A stretch of DNA of 64,000 nucleotides from NCBI RefSeq assembly GCF_002954245.1, contig NZ_PPTG01000014.1, forward strand, positions 124,001 to 188,000, in the 5' to 3' direction. The DNA is from Cryobacterium aureum. Lineage in GTDB: Bacteria; Actinomycetota; Actinomycetes; Actinomycetales; Microbacteriaceae. A model generated the notes under the pieces. That model made no database searches. It was given only the letters and a program-made list of their open reading frames with translations, and was not told the DNA's origin. Positions 8,472 to 17,292 of the stretch are shown one piece after another (within the stretch, counting starts at the first letter, position 1; every line of letters starts with the position of its first letter). Position numbers and translations under genes: made by a program.

Positions 8472-9671
8472 TTAGGCCTCCTCAAGCTCCGTGACGAGCG
8501 ACGACCGGCGCTGCTGTGCGATGGTCTTGGTGTCGAGGTCCGCTTCGAACCGTGGAGCATCCGCTGGATCGTCGTCGAGTCCGAAGCCGTGCTCGACGTT
8601 CCAACTGAGCCAGACCTGGGCTCCGACGTGCGCGGCCGGCCCGAAGGCCATGTTCTGGGCGAACACCACGAGTGTGCCGACGCCGGGCACCGCCACAAGG
8701 TACTGCGTGCTGACCCCGCTGAACGACACGTCGATGACCCGGCCCGGACCCATCACGTTGCGGCCGGCGTCGTGGATGGGCGCGTCTTTGTGCAGGGTCA
8801 GCTTTTCCGGCCGAACACCGATCGTGACTTCGCCAGACACCCGATGTGCCCGACCCAGCGGCACCACGATCTTCTGCCCAGAAACGTCCACGGCGATCGC
8901 GGTACTCGTGGTGGACACGACCGGACCGGTGAACAGGTTGGACTGGCCGAGAAAGTTCGCCACGAAGGCGGTCTTGGGCAGTTCGTAGAGCTGCTGCGGC
9001 TCCCCCATCTGCTCGATACGGCCCTTGTTCATGACCGCGATGGTGTCGGCCATGGTCATGGCCTCCTCCTGATCGTGAGTGACGTGCAGGAAGGTCAGAC
9101 CGACCTCCTCCTGAATGGTCTTCAACTCGAGCTGCATCTGGCGGCGCAGCTTGAGGTCGAGGGCCCCGAGCGGTTCGTCGAGCAGAAGCAGTGCCGGCCG
9201 GTTGACGATGGCGCGGGCCAGGGCCACGCGCTGCTGCTGGCCGCCGGACAGCTGCTGCGGTTTGCGGTGCGCCAGGTGATCGAGCTCCACCAGCAGCAGC
9301 GCCTCGTGCGCTTTGGCCACCGGATCATTGATCTTGCGGCGGCGCAGCCCGAAGGCGACGTTCTCCAGCACGGTCATGTGCGGAAACAGGGCGTAGCTCT
9401 GGAACACGGTATTGACCGGGCGCTGAAAGGATTTCTGATTGGTCACATCCGTTCCCCCGATCAGAATGCGGCCGCTAGTGGGCTCTTCGAGACCGGCGAC
9501 CAGCCGCAGGGTCGTCGTCTTGCCGCAGCCCGAGGGACCAAGCAGCGCGAAGAAGGACCCGGCCGGAATGGTGAGGTTGAGATTTTCAATAGCGGTGAAC
9601 CCGGGGAAACGTTTCTCGATGCCGACCAGCTCCAGGTCGGCGCCACGATCAGCGAACGCACCAGCGGCCAT
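8472..9671 (-). CDS. potA: Spermidine/putrescine ABC transporter ATPase PotA
   Basis: 399-residue ATPase. Walker [10 protein letters not shown] (about 45-53), Q-loop [12 protein letters not shown], signature [14 protein letters not shown], Walker [13 protein letters not shown] and switch HVTHDQEEA, then a C-terminal TOBE/OB regulatory domain. The frame is open further upstream inside potD, but the ATG at 9671 ([10 protein letters not shown]) overlaps the potD TGA as TGATG and fits PotA length. Cytosolic motor of the transporter. Confidence 0.93.
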   Translation of the reverse strand: MAAGAFADRGADLELVGIEKRFPGFTAIENLNLTIPAGSFFALLGPSGCGKTTTLRLVAGLEEPTSGRILIGGTDVTNQKSFQRPVNTVFQSYALFPHMTVLENVAFGLRRRKINDPVAKAHEALLLVELDHLAHRKPQQLSGGQQQRVALARAIVNRPALLLLDEPLGALDLKLRRQMQLELKTIQEEVGLTFLHVTHDQEEAMTMADTIAVMNKGRIEQMGEPQQLYELPKTAFVANFLGQSNLFTGPVVSTTSTAIAVDVSGQKIVVPLGRAHRVSGEVTIGVRPEKLTLHKDAPIHDAGRNVMGPGRVIDVSFSGVSTQYLVAVPGVGTLVVFAQNMAFGPAAHVGAQVWLSWNVEHGFGLDDDPADAPRFEADLDTKTIAQQRRSSLVTELEEA

Positions 9672-10885
9672 CAGGCTGCGCCCAGCAGAATGGCTTGGAA
9701 TTGTCCGTTGAAGGTCTGCTCCTCGGTGCCGTCGAGCCCCCGGAAGACGTAGGCATTGGCGAGGGTCGCTTCGTCGGGAAAGATTAGCGGATCTTCGGCC
9801 AGGGTCGGATCTATGGCCATCATGGCTTCCTTGGCGCCGACGACGGGAGTGATGTAGTTGACGTAGGCGGCGACCTCGGCGGCGACGGCCGGGTCGTAGT
9901 AGTAGTTGATGAGTTCTTCGACGTTCTTCTTGCCCGGCGAGCCGATCGGCACCACGAAATTGTCGTTCCAGAGCGTGCCGCCCTTTTCGGGAACGGTGAA
10001 ACCCCACCTATCGCCATTTTCGGCGTTGAGCTGCACGATGTCTCCTGACCAAACGATGGCGGCGAGGGTGTCTTCGTTGGCGAGGTCTTCCTTGTACGAG
10101 TTGCCCTTGATATTGCGGATCTGGCCGTCGGAAACCTGCTTCTTGAACTCGTCGATGGCGGCGGTGAATTCTTCTTCGCCCCATTTTCCGGAGATGTCTA
10201 CGCCCTGGTCGAGCATGATCAGGCCCATGGTGTCGCGCATTTCGGAGAGTACGCCGACGCGGCCCTTCAGCTCGGGAACCCAGAGATCTTCAACCGATTT
10301 GAGGCCCTGCGGATACTTTTCCTTGTTCCAGGCCAGGCCGGCGAATCCGCCCTGCCAGGGAACGCTCATGGCCCGGCCCGGGTCGAAGTCGACTTTCTGC
10401 AGTGACGGCAGCAGATTGGCGAGGTTGGGGATATTGGCGTGGTCGAGTTCCTGGGTGTAGCCGAAGCGGATCATGCGGCTGACCATCCAGTCGGTCAGGC
10501 AGGCGACATCGGCTCCGATGTCCTGGCCGAGGGCGAGCTGGTCCTTGACCTTGCCGTAGTAGGAGTTGTTGTCGTCGACGGCTTCGGTGTACTTGACCGA
10601 AATGCCGGTTTGCGCTTTGAACGCGTCGAGGGTCGGGTAATTGCCGACATCGTCGACGTCGATGTAGAGCGCCCAGTTGTCCCAGCGGATGGTCTTGTCG
10701 GTGGCTGACGTGTCGGTCGCAGCGGTGGGCTTGGGCGCAGCTCCCGTGGAGCACGCGGCGAGCGCGAGAGCCGTGGCGCCGGCACCGGCGCCGGCCAGCA
10801 GTGTGCGACGGCCCAGCTGGGCGTTCTGCGCCTGGCGGATGAGTTGGCGAATCATGGGATCGGCGGGCAGCGGCTTGGACTTCAT
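9671..10885 (-). CDS. potD: Spermidine/putrescine-binding lipoprotein PotD
   Basis: About 404-residue extracytoplasmic solute-binding protein. The N-terminus carries a twin-arginine-like signal LGRRTLLAGAGAG ending in the lipobox LAAC, so it is probably Tat-exported and lipid-anchored. The mature part has the PotD pattern: IRWDNWALYIDVD, YTEAVDDNNSYYGKV, and VVPIGSPGKKNVEELINYYYDP near the C-terminus. Two tandem ATGs (10888 and 10885) follow AGGAG; 10885 has the better 7-base spacing. The frame stays open to 10990 but that extension precedes the ribosome site. First gene of potDABC. Confidence 0.92.
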   Translation of the reverse strand: MKSKPLPADPMIRQLIRQAQNAQLGRRTLLAGAGAGATALALAACSTGAAPKPTAATDTSATDKTIRWDNWALYIDVDDVGNYPTLDAFKAQTGISVKYTEAVDDNNSYYGKVKDQLALGQDIGADVACLTDWMVSRMIRFGYTQELDHANIPNLANLLPSLQKVDFDPGRAMSVPWQGGFAGLAWNKEKYPQGLKSVEDLWVPELKGRVGVLSEMRDTMGLIMLDQGVDISGKWGEEEFTAAIDEFKKQVSDGQIRNIKGNSYKEDLANEDTLAAIVWSGDIVQLNAENGDRWGFTVPEKGGTLWNDNFVVPIGSPGKKNVEELINYYYDPAVAAEVAAYVNYITPVVGAKEAMMAIDPTLAEDPLIFPDEATLANAYVFRGLDGTEEQTFNGQFQAILLGAA

Positions 10886-10922
10886 CATGGTTCTCCTAGC
10901 ATTCTGGGCACGCACACGGTCG

Positions 10923-10942
10923 AACTCGCTGCATTGCGAGTT
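10923..10942 (-). promoter_or_regulatory. Inverted repeat upstream of potD
   Basis: AACTCGC (10923-10929) and GCGAGTT (10936-10942) form a 7-bp dyad with a 6-base spacer, about 40 bases upstream of the potD start. Placement suits an operator; the binding protein is unknown. Confidence 0.4.
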
Positions 10943-11072
10943 GGTCGATAATTGCACATATCGGTGGTAAAAATACCTGAAAGAGTTCAAAACATTGATC
11001 TTGGAACCGATTTGTCACGAAATCAGCACAAACTTGCAACATTCGCCCTCGAAATCATCGGTGCGCCACGAC

Positions 11073-11078
11073 TAGGGT
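11073..11078 (+). promoter_or_regulatory. Putative -10 box of ald
   Basis: TAGGGT about 58 nt upstream of the ald start matches the actinobacterial TANNNT pattern. No strong -35 is visible. Confidence 0.3.
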
Positions 11079-11136
11079 GGTGGCGATGAGCGGCGCTGAA
11101 CCTCGACCGAGGAGCGCGCCTTGAGAAAGGAACACC

Positions 11137-12252
11137 ATGAGGATCGCCATTCCCACCGAGATCAAGAACAACGAGTTTCGGGTCGCGATCACCCCGGCGG
11201 GGGTGCATGACCTCGTGCTGCACGGTCACGACGTGCTCGTGCAGTCCGGCGCCGGCGCCGGTTCCTCCATCAGCGACGAGCAGTATGTCGCGGCCGGTGG
11301 AACGATTCTGCCGGACGCCGCGAGCCTCTGGGCGGCCGCCGACCTGCTGCTCAAGGTCAAGGAGCCCGTCGAAAGCGAGTACGGCTATTTTCGCGCCGAC
11401 CTCGTGCTGTTCACCTACCTGCATCTTGCCGCGGAACCCGAGCTGACCCGGGCCCTGCTCGGCAGCGGCGTCACGGCTATCGCCTATGAAACCGTGCAGT
11501 TGGCCTCGCGGGCCCTGCCGTTGTTGGCGCCGATGAGCGAGGTCGCCGGTCGCCTCGCCCCGATCGTCGGGGCCAATGCCATGCTCAAGCCGAACGGCGG
11601 CCCCGGCCTGCTGGTGCCCGGCGTCCCGGGTACCCACCCGGCGAAGATCGCCGTGCTCGGCGGTGGGGTGGCGGGTACGGCCGCGATGCAGGTGTCGCTC
11701 GGGCTCGGCGCCGAGGTGACGGTTCTCGACACCAACCTGTTTCGGTTGCGCGAGATCGATGCCCTGTATTTCGGGCGGGTAAAGACCATCGCCTCGAACA
11801 GCTTCGAGATCGACAAGGCCGTAGTCGAGGCCGACATGGTCATCGGTTCGGTTCTCATTCCGGGCGCCAAAGCCCCCAAACTAGTCAGTAACGAACTCGT
11901 ATCGCGCATGAAGCCGGGCAGCGTGCTCGTGGATATCGCCGTCGACCAGGGCGGTTGCTTTGCCGACAGTCATCCCACCACGCACGCCGATCCCACCTTC
12001 ACCGTGCACCGGTCGCTGTTCTACTGCGTCGCGAACATGCCCGGCGCTGTGCCACACACGTCGACCTATGCTCTGACGAATGCGACCTTACCCTATGTGC
12101 GCGCACTCGCCACGCTCGGCTGGGTCAATGCGTTGCGCGCGGATTCCGCCCTGTCCCAGGGGCTCAACACTTTCGCCGGGCGGCTGACCAGCGCTCCCGT
12201 GGCACTCGCTCACGGGTTGCCGCACCAGTCTGTCGCCGAAGTGCTGCTCTAG
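11137..12252 (+). CDS. ald: Alanine dehydrogenase
   Basis: 371 residues, the usual family length. It interconverts alanine and pyruvate plus ammonia with NAD. Marks: MRIAIPTEIKNNEFRVAITP at the N-terminus, LLKVKEP, the Rossmann loop AVLGGGVAGTAAMQVSLGLG (about 170-190), and DIAVDQGGCFADSHPTTH near residue 270. A clear AAAGGA lies six bases before the ATG. It diverges from potD and ends overlapping the convergent FtsK-like gene by 4 bp. Beside pyruvate-linked transaminases it could recycle alanine to pyruvate; that is inference. Confidence 0.95.
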   Translation: MRIAIPTEIKNNEFRVAITPAGVHDLVLHGHDVLVQSGAGAGSSISDEQYVAAGGTILPDAASLWAAADLLLKVKEPVESEYGYFRADLVLFTYLHLAAEPELTRALLGSGVTAIAYETVQLASRALPLLAPMSEVAGRLAPIVGANAMLKPNGGPGLLVPGVPGTHPAKIAVLGGGVAGTAAMQVSLGLGAEVTVLDTNLFRLREIDALYFGRVKTIASNSFEIDKAVVEADMVIGSVLIPGAKAPKLVSNELVSRMKPGSVLVDIAVDQGGCFADSHPTTHADPTFTVHRSLFYCVANMPGAVPHTSTYALTNATLPYVRALATLGWVNALRADSALSQGLNTFAGRLTSAPVALAHGLPHQSVAEVLL

Positions 12253-15212
12253 CCGGGGAGGATCGCCCTGGTCACCTCGCCGGTGGGGTGCAACACCCAG
12301 ACCCGCCCCCGCCCGGGCGCCAACGGCGGCGGCAACTCCCGGCGGTGGCTGACCAACCGAAAGTCCGACAAGCTACACCGGTCAAAGACCAGGCTGGCCG
12401 CGGCATTGTTTGCCGTTGGGCCCCGCAACCGGGCCAGCAATGTCCAGTGCGCCTGCCACGTTTCGGCGTCACCGACGACGATCAGCTGAACGGGAGCATC
12501 CGTCTGGCCGGCCTCTCCCGAGACCAGCAGAGTGGATGCCGCCGGCCCGCTCGTTCCCGTCAGTTCCAGCACGGGCACGCTAAGGACGGTGCGCAGTCGG
12601 GTGGCGGCGCTCGTCGGCGACGAGGACACGATCAGGAGCGGGCCACCAGTGGGAAGCGGATCGGGCAGCGCGGTGGGCAGCGTGGTGGGCCCCGTGGTTG
12701 AAGGAGCGACGAGGGTGGGGTCGGGCGCCAGCAGTTGCAGGCGCAGGCCGCGCCAGACTCCGCCGCCCGGCGGTAGCGCTGCCGTGTAGCTGGCCGATTG
12801 CCCACCGGCCGCGAGGTGGTCCTGTACGCTCGGCAGTTTCAGCAGCAGGGAGCTCTGGCAGAGTGCAGCCAGCCCGGGAACCAAGCTGGTGTGCCGCTGC
12901 ACGGCGACAACGACGTGCACCCCCGCTGCCGGGCCGTCCCGCAGCAGGCCGACGAGCAAATCAACGGCGGCCAGCCGGTGGTCGGGCTGCCAGCGGGCGC
13001 AGACGGAATCAAAGTCGTCGAACAGTACTACCCGGGGTGAGGCCGAGGTCTGCTGCCCGGTTTCCACGCTGGCGCTGAGGCTGGCGAGGGCGTCCCAGGC
13101 CGATTCGACGTCGGCGGTGACGAGGTGTGCCCCGGTGTGAGTTTCGGCTGCGCTGGCGGCGACTGCCACAGCCAGTGTGTGCAGCAGGGCTGATTTGCCC
13201 GAACCAGCCCCGCCGATGACGAGCAGGTGCCCGTCGATCTCGGGATCGTAGGCGAACACGCGGTACCGCTGGTGATCGGGTTCGTCGAGCAACCCCAGCG
13301 GATAGCCGGATGCCGCCGCCGCCGCGCTCGCCAGGTCGGCCGCAGTGACCCTCGGCGGGAGCGCATCGAGCCAGGGACGTCGCGGGGCGAATCCAGGTGG
13401 TGCTGACGGTGCTGACAGTGGCGCGGCGGCGATGCCGGCGATGTCGAGTTCCCGGGTCGTCGCGACCTGGCAGAGCACCGGGTCTCCGGTTTCGGTGGCG
13501 ACCAGGCACCGACCGGGCTGATTCGGGGCCAACTCGGCCGCAGCATCCGTGCCGATCACGGCCTGGCTGTCGGCACGGTTGTTCACCCGCAAGGACAGGC
13601 GCAGGCTGCAGTTGGCCAGCAGGGCGTCCCGCACTACCCCGGCCGGTCGTTGGGTACAGAGAATGAGGTGCACGCCGAGCGAGCGACCACGGGCGGCGAT
13701 GTCGACGAAGAGGGCGTGCAGCTCGGGAAACAGCCCCAGCATGGTGGCGAATTCATCGACGACGATGACCAGCCGGGGCAGCGGATGCGTAAGGCGCACG
13801 TCGGTCACGTCCCGCGCCCCGGCCGAACTGAGCGTGCGCTCTCGGTAGCGGAGTTCGGCTCCCAGACTGGCCAGTGCCCGGGTCGCCGTGGCTGCGTCGA
13901 GGTCGGTGATGAGGCCAACGCAGTGCGGCAGCCGAGCGAGTGGTTGAAAGGCCGCGCCGCCTTTGAAATCGACCAGCAGAAAGTTCACCTGGCCGGGCGA
14001 ATAGGCCGCGGCCAGCGCTGCCACCCAGGTGGTCAGGAGCTCGCTCTTGCCGCTGCCGGTGGTGCCGCCGACCACGGCGTGTGGCCCGAAACGCACCAGG
14101 TCAACGTGCACCGGACCGTCTTGGCCGATACCGATGAGGCAGTCGAGGCTCGGCGTGGCTGTCACCCGGGTGATCGGTGGGGCATCGGTGCCGCCTTCGA
14201 GCAGTTCCGCCAGGGTGACCGTGGTCGGGAGCGATCCGGCGTCCGCGGCCATCCCGGCGGCACGGGCCTGCTCGGTGAGGGCCACCGCAAAGTCGATCGC
14301 CTCGGCCTGGGCGAGCAGTTCCGGGCAAAAGTCGAGGGGCGGCGCGCGATTGGGCGCACGAATGATCTGTGCCCTGGTTGGCCCAGCGATGCGCACGACC
14401 GTTCCGCAGCCCGGGGGCAGGTCTTCGAGCCGCGTGGCCACGGCCAGAAGCAGTCGACCGCGATCAGGTTCGCCCTGAAGCGGATGCGCGGCGGTGACGG
14501 TTCGCAGCAGCAGCGTGAGCCGGCGCTGAGTTGCTCCGGCCTGCGGCAGCTGCGCCGCCCAGTCCCAGTCGGTGGCTTGGGCATGGGCCGCGATTGCGAC
14601 GCCCAGGTCGGTCGGCGGCAGAGCGAAGCACAGTTGCACGAGCACGGCGCGGGCAACGCCCGCCGCGAGCGGCATCGGTCCGACGATACCGAGTCCGGGT
14701 GTCAGGTCGACGACGACCGGAGCGCCAGTGACAGTTGCGGCCCACTCCCGAAGTTCCCGGTGCTCGTTCGGCTCGCTCGCACCCCCGAGTCGGATACCGC
14801 TCGGGGCCGGGCCGACGCCCAGCGCAACGAGCGTGGCATCCGTTTGGCGCCAGCGCGCGGCCGCAGCATTCCCCAGCACAATATTTCGGGCCGATGGCGT
14901 GTGCTGCCAAGCTTCATCGCGCCAGCGGGCCTGGCGGTCGATGATGACCGTTCGCAGGAGCGCCAGGGCTTCGGCGTGCGCGGCCGATTCGACCCGGCGG
15001 CGTTTGCCGCCCGAGCGCTTGGAATCGAACATGCTGGCCACCGCGATGATCGGGCTGAGAACGGCGAAAATCAGCGCGAAGGCCGATCCGGTGATCATCC
15101 AGATCAGCCCAGCAGCAACCAGGGGCGCAACGCTGGCGAGCAAGGGAAACCCCGAAGGAGGCAGAGCGGCCGGCGCGGGCGGCAACGCGAGGGTTTCATC
15201 GACGGTGGACAC
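12249..15212 (-). CDS. FtsK/SpoIIIE (EccC-like) two-domain ATPase
   Basis: 987-residue membrane-anchored P-loop protein. Two hydrophobic spans lie at about 22-62. The first ATPase domain has Walker A GGTTGSGKSELL (about 382-393), the FtsK feature LLVDFKGGAAF (about 413-423), Walker B RLVIVVDEFATM (about 480-491) and CTQRPAG. The second has Walker A GGAGSGKSALL (about 667-677) and a weaker Walker B VVLFDDFDSV. EccC of type VII secretion normally has three ATPase domains; this has two and resembles that branch more than the FtsK DNA translocase (no gamma domain seen). GTG start, no clear ribosome site. No WXG100 gene is seen nearby, so a secretion role is unproven. Confidence 0.8.
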   Translation of the reverse strand: MSTVDETLALPPAPAALPPSGFPLLASVAPLVAAGLIWMITGSAFALIFAVLSPIIAVASMFDSKRSGGKRRRVESAAHAEALALLRTVIIDRQARWRDEAWQHTPSARNIVLGNAAAARWRQTDATLVALGVGPAPSGIRLGGASEPNEHRELREWAATVTGAPVVVDLTPGLGIVGPMPLAAGVARAVLVQLCFALPPTDLGVAIAAHAQATDWDWAAQLPQAGATQRRLTLLLRTVTAAHPLQGEPDRGRLLLAVATRLEDLPPGCGTVVRIAGPTRAQIIRAPNRAPPLDFCPELLAQAEAIDFAVALTEQARAAGMAADAGSLPTTVTLAELLEGGTDAPPITRVTATPSLDCLIGIGQDGPVHVDLVRFGPHAVVGGTTGSGKSELLTTWVAALAAAYSPGQVNFLLVDFKGGAAFQPLARLPHCVGLITDLDAATATRALASLGAELRYRERTLSSAGARDVTDVRLTHPLPRLVIVVDEFATMLGLFPELHALFVDIAARGRSLGVHLILCTQRPAGVVRDALLANCSLRLSLRVNNRADSQAVIGTDAAAELAPNQPGRCLVATETGDPVLCQVATTRELDIAGIAAAPLSAPSAPPGFAPRRPWLDALPPRVTAADLASAAAAASGYPLGLLDEPDHQRYRVFAYDPEIDGHLLVIGGAGSGKSALLHTLAVAVAASAAETHTGAHLVTADVESAWDALASLSASVETGQQTSASPRVVLFDDFDSVCARWQPDHRLAAVDLLVGLLRDGPAAGVHVVVAVQRHTSLVPGLAALCQSSLLLKLPSVQDHLAAGGQSASYTAALPPGGGVWRGLRLQLLAPDPTLVAPSTTGPTTLPTALPDPLPTGGPLLIVSSSPTSAATRLRTVLSVPVLELTGTSGPAASTLLVSGEAGQTDAPVQLIVVGDAETWQAHWTLLARLRGPTANNAAASLVFDRCSLSDFRLVSHRRELPPPLAPGRGRVWVLHPTGEVTRAILPG

Positions 15213-15319
15213 GCAACCAGCAGACCAGACTGCCGACCCAGGAACATCCGCGACAGGACTGTCGGTGCAGAATCGGCGCTGACAGCAGGTGTGGAGGAGG
15301 AGGCCCAGCTGATCGGCCC

Positions 15320-15916
15320 TTAGCTGATGCTGAACGAGTGGTCGGCAATTTCCACCCGGGTTCCGTGCGGCAGAACGTACCGTCGCCCCGGTTCGAGCGC
15401 CTCAGCCGTTTCACCGGGGCGCCGAATGACGGTGCCGTTGCCCGAGACTCGGTCGCTGACCCAGAACTCACCGTCGTGCTGGCCGAACTCGAGGTGAGTC
15501 TTCGAGACCGAGCGGTCGGCATCCGCTACCCGAATGAGTTCGTCGAAAATCTCGTCGAGTTGGGCCAGGGGTTTGCGGCCGATCAGGCCGGAGCCCTGCA
15601 CGGAGACCACCTGACCGGTGCTGAAGGTCAACACAAAGGTCGCCCGGGTCGGCAGCGCCGCGGCGGGGAGCGCGGACGGTGCTGCGGCTGGTGCAGCGGT
15701 CACCACGGCCACGGCCCGCACCGGAGCCGGCACCTCAGCGGGAATCGGTACAGAAATGACGACGGGCGCGCGCGGCAGGCGCGCAATGATCGTCGTGTCG
15801 TTGGGGCGAGGGTCCGGACGCTTACGTGACTCCACGGTGGCTGTGCGGGAACTGCCGCATTCGCCGCAGAACATGGCCAAGGCCGGCAACCAGGCCCCGC
15901 AAATCTGACACGTCAC
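15320..15916 (-). CDS. Zinc-ribbon FHA-domain protein
   Basis: About 198 residues. A two-knuckle zinc ribbon (CQIC at residues 3-6, then MFCGEC) opens the protein, followed by a Pro/Ala-rich linker and a C-terminal FHA phosphothreonine-binding domain: GLIGRKP, SVSKTHLEFGQHDGEFWVSD, SGNGTVI. Start is taken as GTG at 15916, which keeps the whole zinc ribbon and clears the phnA stop by 13 bases; the longer open frame would run back through phnA. It lies 107 bases upstream of the FtsK/EccC-like gene, and its phospho-partner may be controlled by the PP2C phosphatase nearby (inference). Confidence 0.8.
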   Translation of the reverse strand: MTCQICGAWLPALAMFCGECGSSRTATVESRKRPDPRPNDTTIIARLPRAPVVISVPIPAEVPAPVRAVAVVTAAPAAAPSALPAAALPTRATFVLTFSTGQVVSVQGSGLIGRKPLAQLDEIFDELIRVADADRSVSKTHLEFGQHDGEFWVSDRVSGNGTVIRRPGETAEALEPGRRYVLPHGTRVEIADHSFSIS

Positions 15917-15929
15917 GATCGTACTTGGC

Positions 15930-16283
15930 CTAGACCTTTTTGACCAGGCTGGACTTGAGCTGCATGAACCCGAAACCATCGACCTTGCAGTCAATGTCGT
16001 GGCCGTCGACCGGGTCGACGAGACGAATGTTGCGAACCTTGGTGCCGACCTTGATCGACAATGACTGGCCCTTGACCTTGAGGTCCTTGATGATCGAGAC
16101 GGTGTCACCGTCGGTTAGTACGGTTCCGAAGGCGTCTTTGACCTGGGCTTCCTGTTCTTCGTCGACCGGCTCGTTCGACCACTCGTGGGCGCAGAGCGGG
16201 CACACCAGCAGTGAGCCCATCTCGTAGGTCAGGTCGCTGGAACATTCAGGGCACTGTGGCAGGGTCTCATTCACTCGTTCCAT
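15930..16283 (-). CDS. PhnA/YjdM-family zinc-ribbon protein
   Basis: 117 residues starting at [14 protein letters not shown]. An N-terminal zinc ribbon (CPEC and CPLC) is followed by the conserved PhnA domain: [34 protein letters not shown] and C-terminal [15 protein letters not shown]. Historically named for alkylphosphonate use, but the family's role is not established. It is co-directional with the FHA gene (13 bases) and the HAAS-type gene upstream (23 bases). Confidence 0.9.
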   Translation of the reverse strand: MERVNETLPQCPECSSDLTYEMGSLLVCPLCAHEWSNEPVDEEQEAQVKDAFGTVLTDGDTVSIIKDLKVKGQSLSIKVGTKVRNIRLVDPVDGHDIDCKVDGFGFMQLKSSLVKKV

Positions 16284-16306
16284 AATACGCGACTGGACTG
16301 CGCCGG

Positions 16307-16840
16307 CTATCGGCGGCCGATCCGCACGCGCCAGAGCTTTCCGGCGATGATGGCCGCAGTGACCATGACCATCAGCGGAATGTAGGCGACGACAGAGGAG
16401 GCTTCCCAGCTGATCCCGATTCCGGACCCACGGTTGAAGGCCGATACTGGCAGCCCAAGGAAGTATGACTCGGCCGACTCGGCTCCGGTGTCCAGTAGGG
16501 CTGACAGCATGCCGGCCGTGTAGATGAAGGCCATTGTCCACCAGAGCATCAGCAGGCCGGTGAACCAGTAGATCGCCCGATTCCAGGAGGGCCGGCTGCC
16601 GCGGCCGGTTTCGGCGAAACTTCGGGCCAGGGTGCGGGGTGAGCCGAGCGAATCCAGGGCGGCGTCGATGCCGCGGGCTGCGGCATCCACTGTGATGTTG
16701 TCGCGAATCTCGCGTAGGATCGATCGGCGTTCGCGCGACGACAGGGACTCTTCCAGCCAGAGGTCGAGCCGGAACAGATAGGACTCGCGGCGACGCCAGA
16801 CTCCAAACGTTATTCTGGCCTCGATGGTTTGCGTGTTCAT
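16307..16840 (-). CDS. HAAS-type membrane protein paired with PadR
   Basis: 177 residues: an amphipathic, charged N-terminal half ([35 protein letters not shown]) followed by two hydrophobic spans, [20 protein letters not shown] and [18 protein letters not shown]. Its ATG overlaps the padR stop by 4 bp. It has the same architecture as, but little sequence likeness to, the protein at 1285-2421. Function unknown; presumably the membrane partner or target of the adjoining PadR. Confidence 0.7.
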   Translation of the reverse strand: MNTQTIEARITFGVWRRRESYLFRLDLWLEESLSSRERRSILREIRDNITVDAAARGIDAALDSLGSPRTLARSFAETGRGSRPSWNRAIYWFTGLLMLWWTMAFIYTAGMLSALLDTGAESAESYFLGLPVSAFNRGSGIGISWEASSVVAYIPLMVMVTAAIIAGKLWRVRIGRR

Positions 16841-17220
16841 TTCTTGTCCTCTCCGGCTGAAGCTCCTGTGGGGGTGGCGCCGAGGCCCGTCTGCACGATT
16901 GCCGTCAGGGAGTGCCAGCGCGCCGTGGCGAGCACGAGGGCTGATTGCCCCGCCTCGCTGAGCGAGTAATACTTGCGTGCCGGGCCAGCAGTGGATGCCA
17001 CCAGGCGGCTGGTAAGGGAACCGTCTTGTTCGAGCCGCGACAGCACCGGGTAGACCGTGCCGGTCGCAAGGTCGCTCAGGCCGATGTTCTGCAACCTCAC
17101 CACGAGCTCGTACCCGTACGACTCGGCAAGTCGCAGCTGGCTCAGAATGAGCATGGGCAGCACACCGCGCAGAGACTGCGCGTCTTGCGGCACTGACGGC
17201 GTATTCGGTGGTTGCGTCAT
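16837..17220 (-). CDS. PadR-family transcriptional regulator
   Basis: 127-residue winged-helix regulator: [50 protein letters not shown] and [18 protein letters not shown]. First of five co-directional genes (padR, HAAS-type, phnA, FHA, FtsK/EccC-like) with short gaps. A dyad directly abuts its start codon and is a likely autoregulatory operator. Confidence 0.88.
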   Translation of the reverse strand: MTQPPNTPSVPQDAQSLRGVLPMLILSQLRLAESYGYELVVRLQNIGLSDLATGTVYPVLSRLEQDGSLTSRLVASTAGPARKYYSLSEAGQSALVLATARWHSLTAIVQTGLGATPTGASAGEDKK

Positions 17221-17262
17221 AGCTATTACCTTAGGGCAGGTAGTAGGTAAAACCTAATAGCT
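17221..17262 (-). promoter_or_regulatory. Putative PadR operator/promoter
   Basis: AGCTATTA (17221-17228) is exactly mirrored by TAATAGCT (17255-17262), directly abutting the padR start. Between them the minus strand carries repeated TACCTACTACC-like tracts. The AT-rich dyad fits PadR autorepression. Confidence 0.5.
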
Positions 17263-17292
17263 GTGCATACCCGCAAGCCGGAGTGCCTGAGC

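Noticed and set aside
9672..10007. N-terminal extension of PotA inside potD
   Set aside because: Arg-rich out-of-frame sequence of potD; the TGATG junction gives the proper PotA start.
13650..15323. 557-codon antisense frame over the EccC-like gene
   Set aside because: Arg/Gly/Gln-rich shadow with no domain; sense strand has two P-loop domains.
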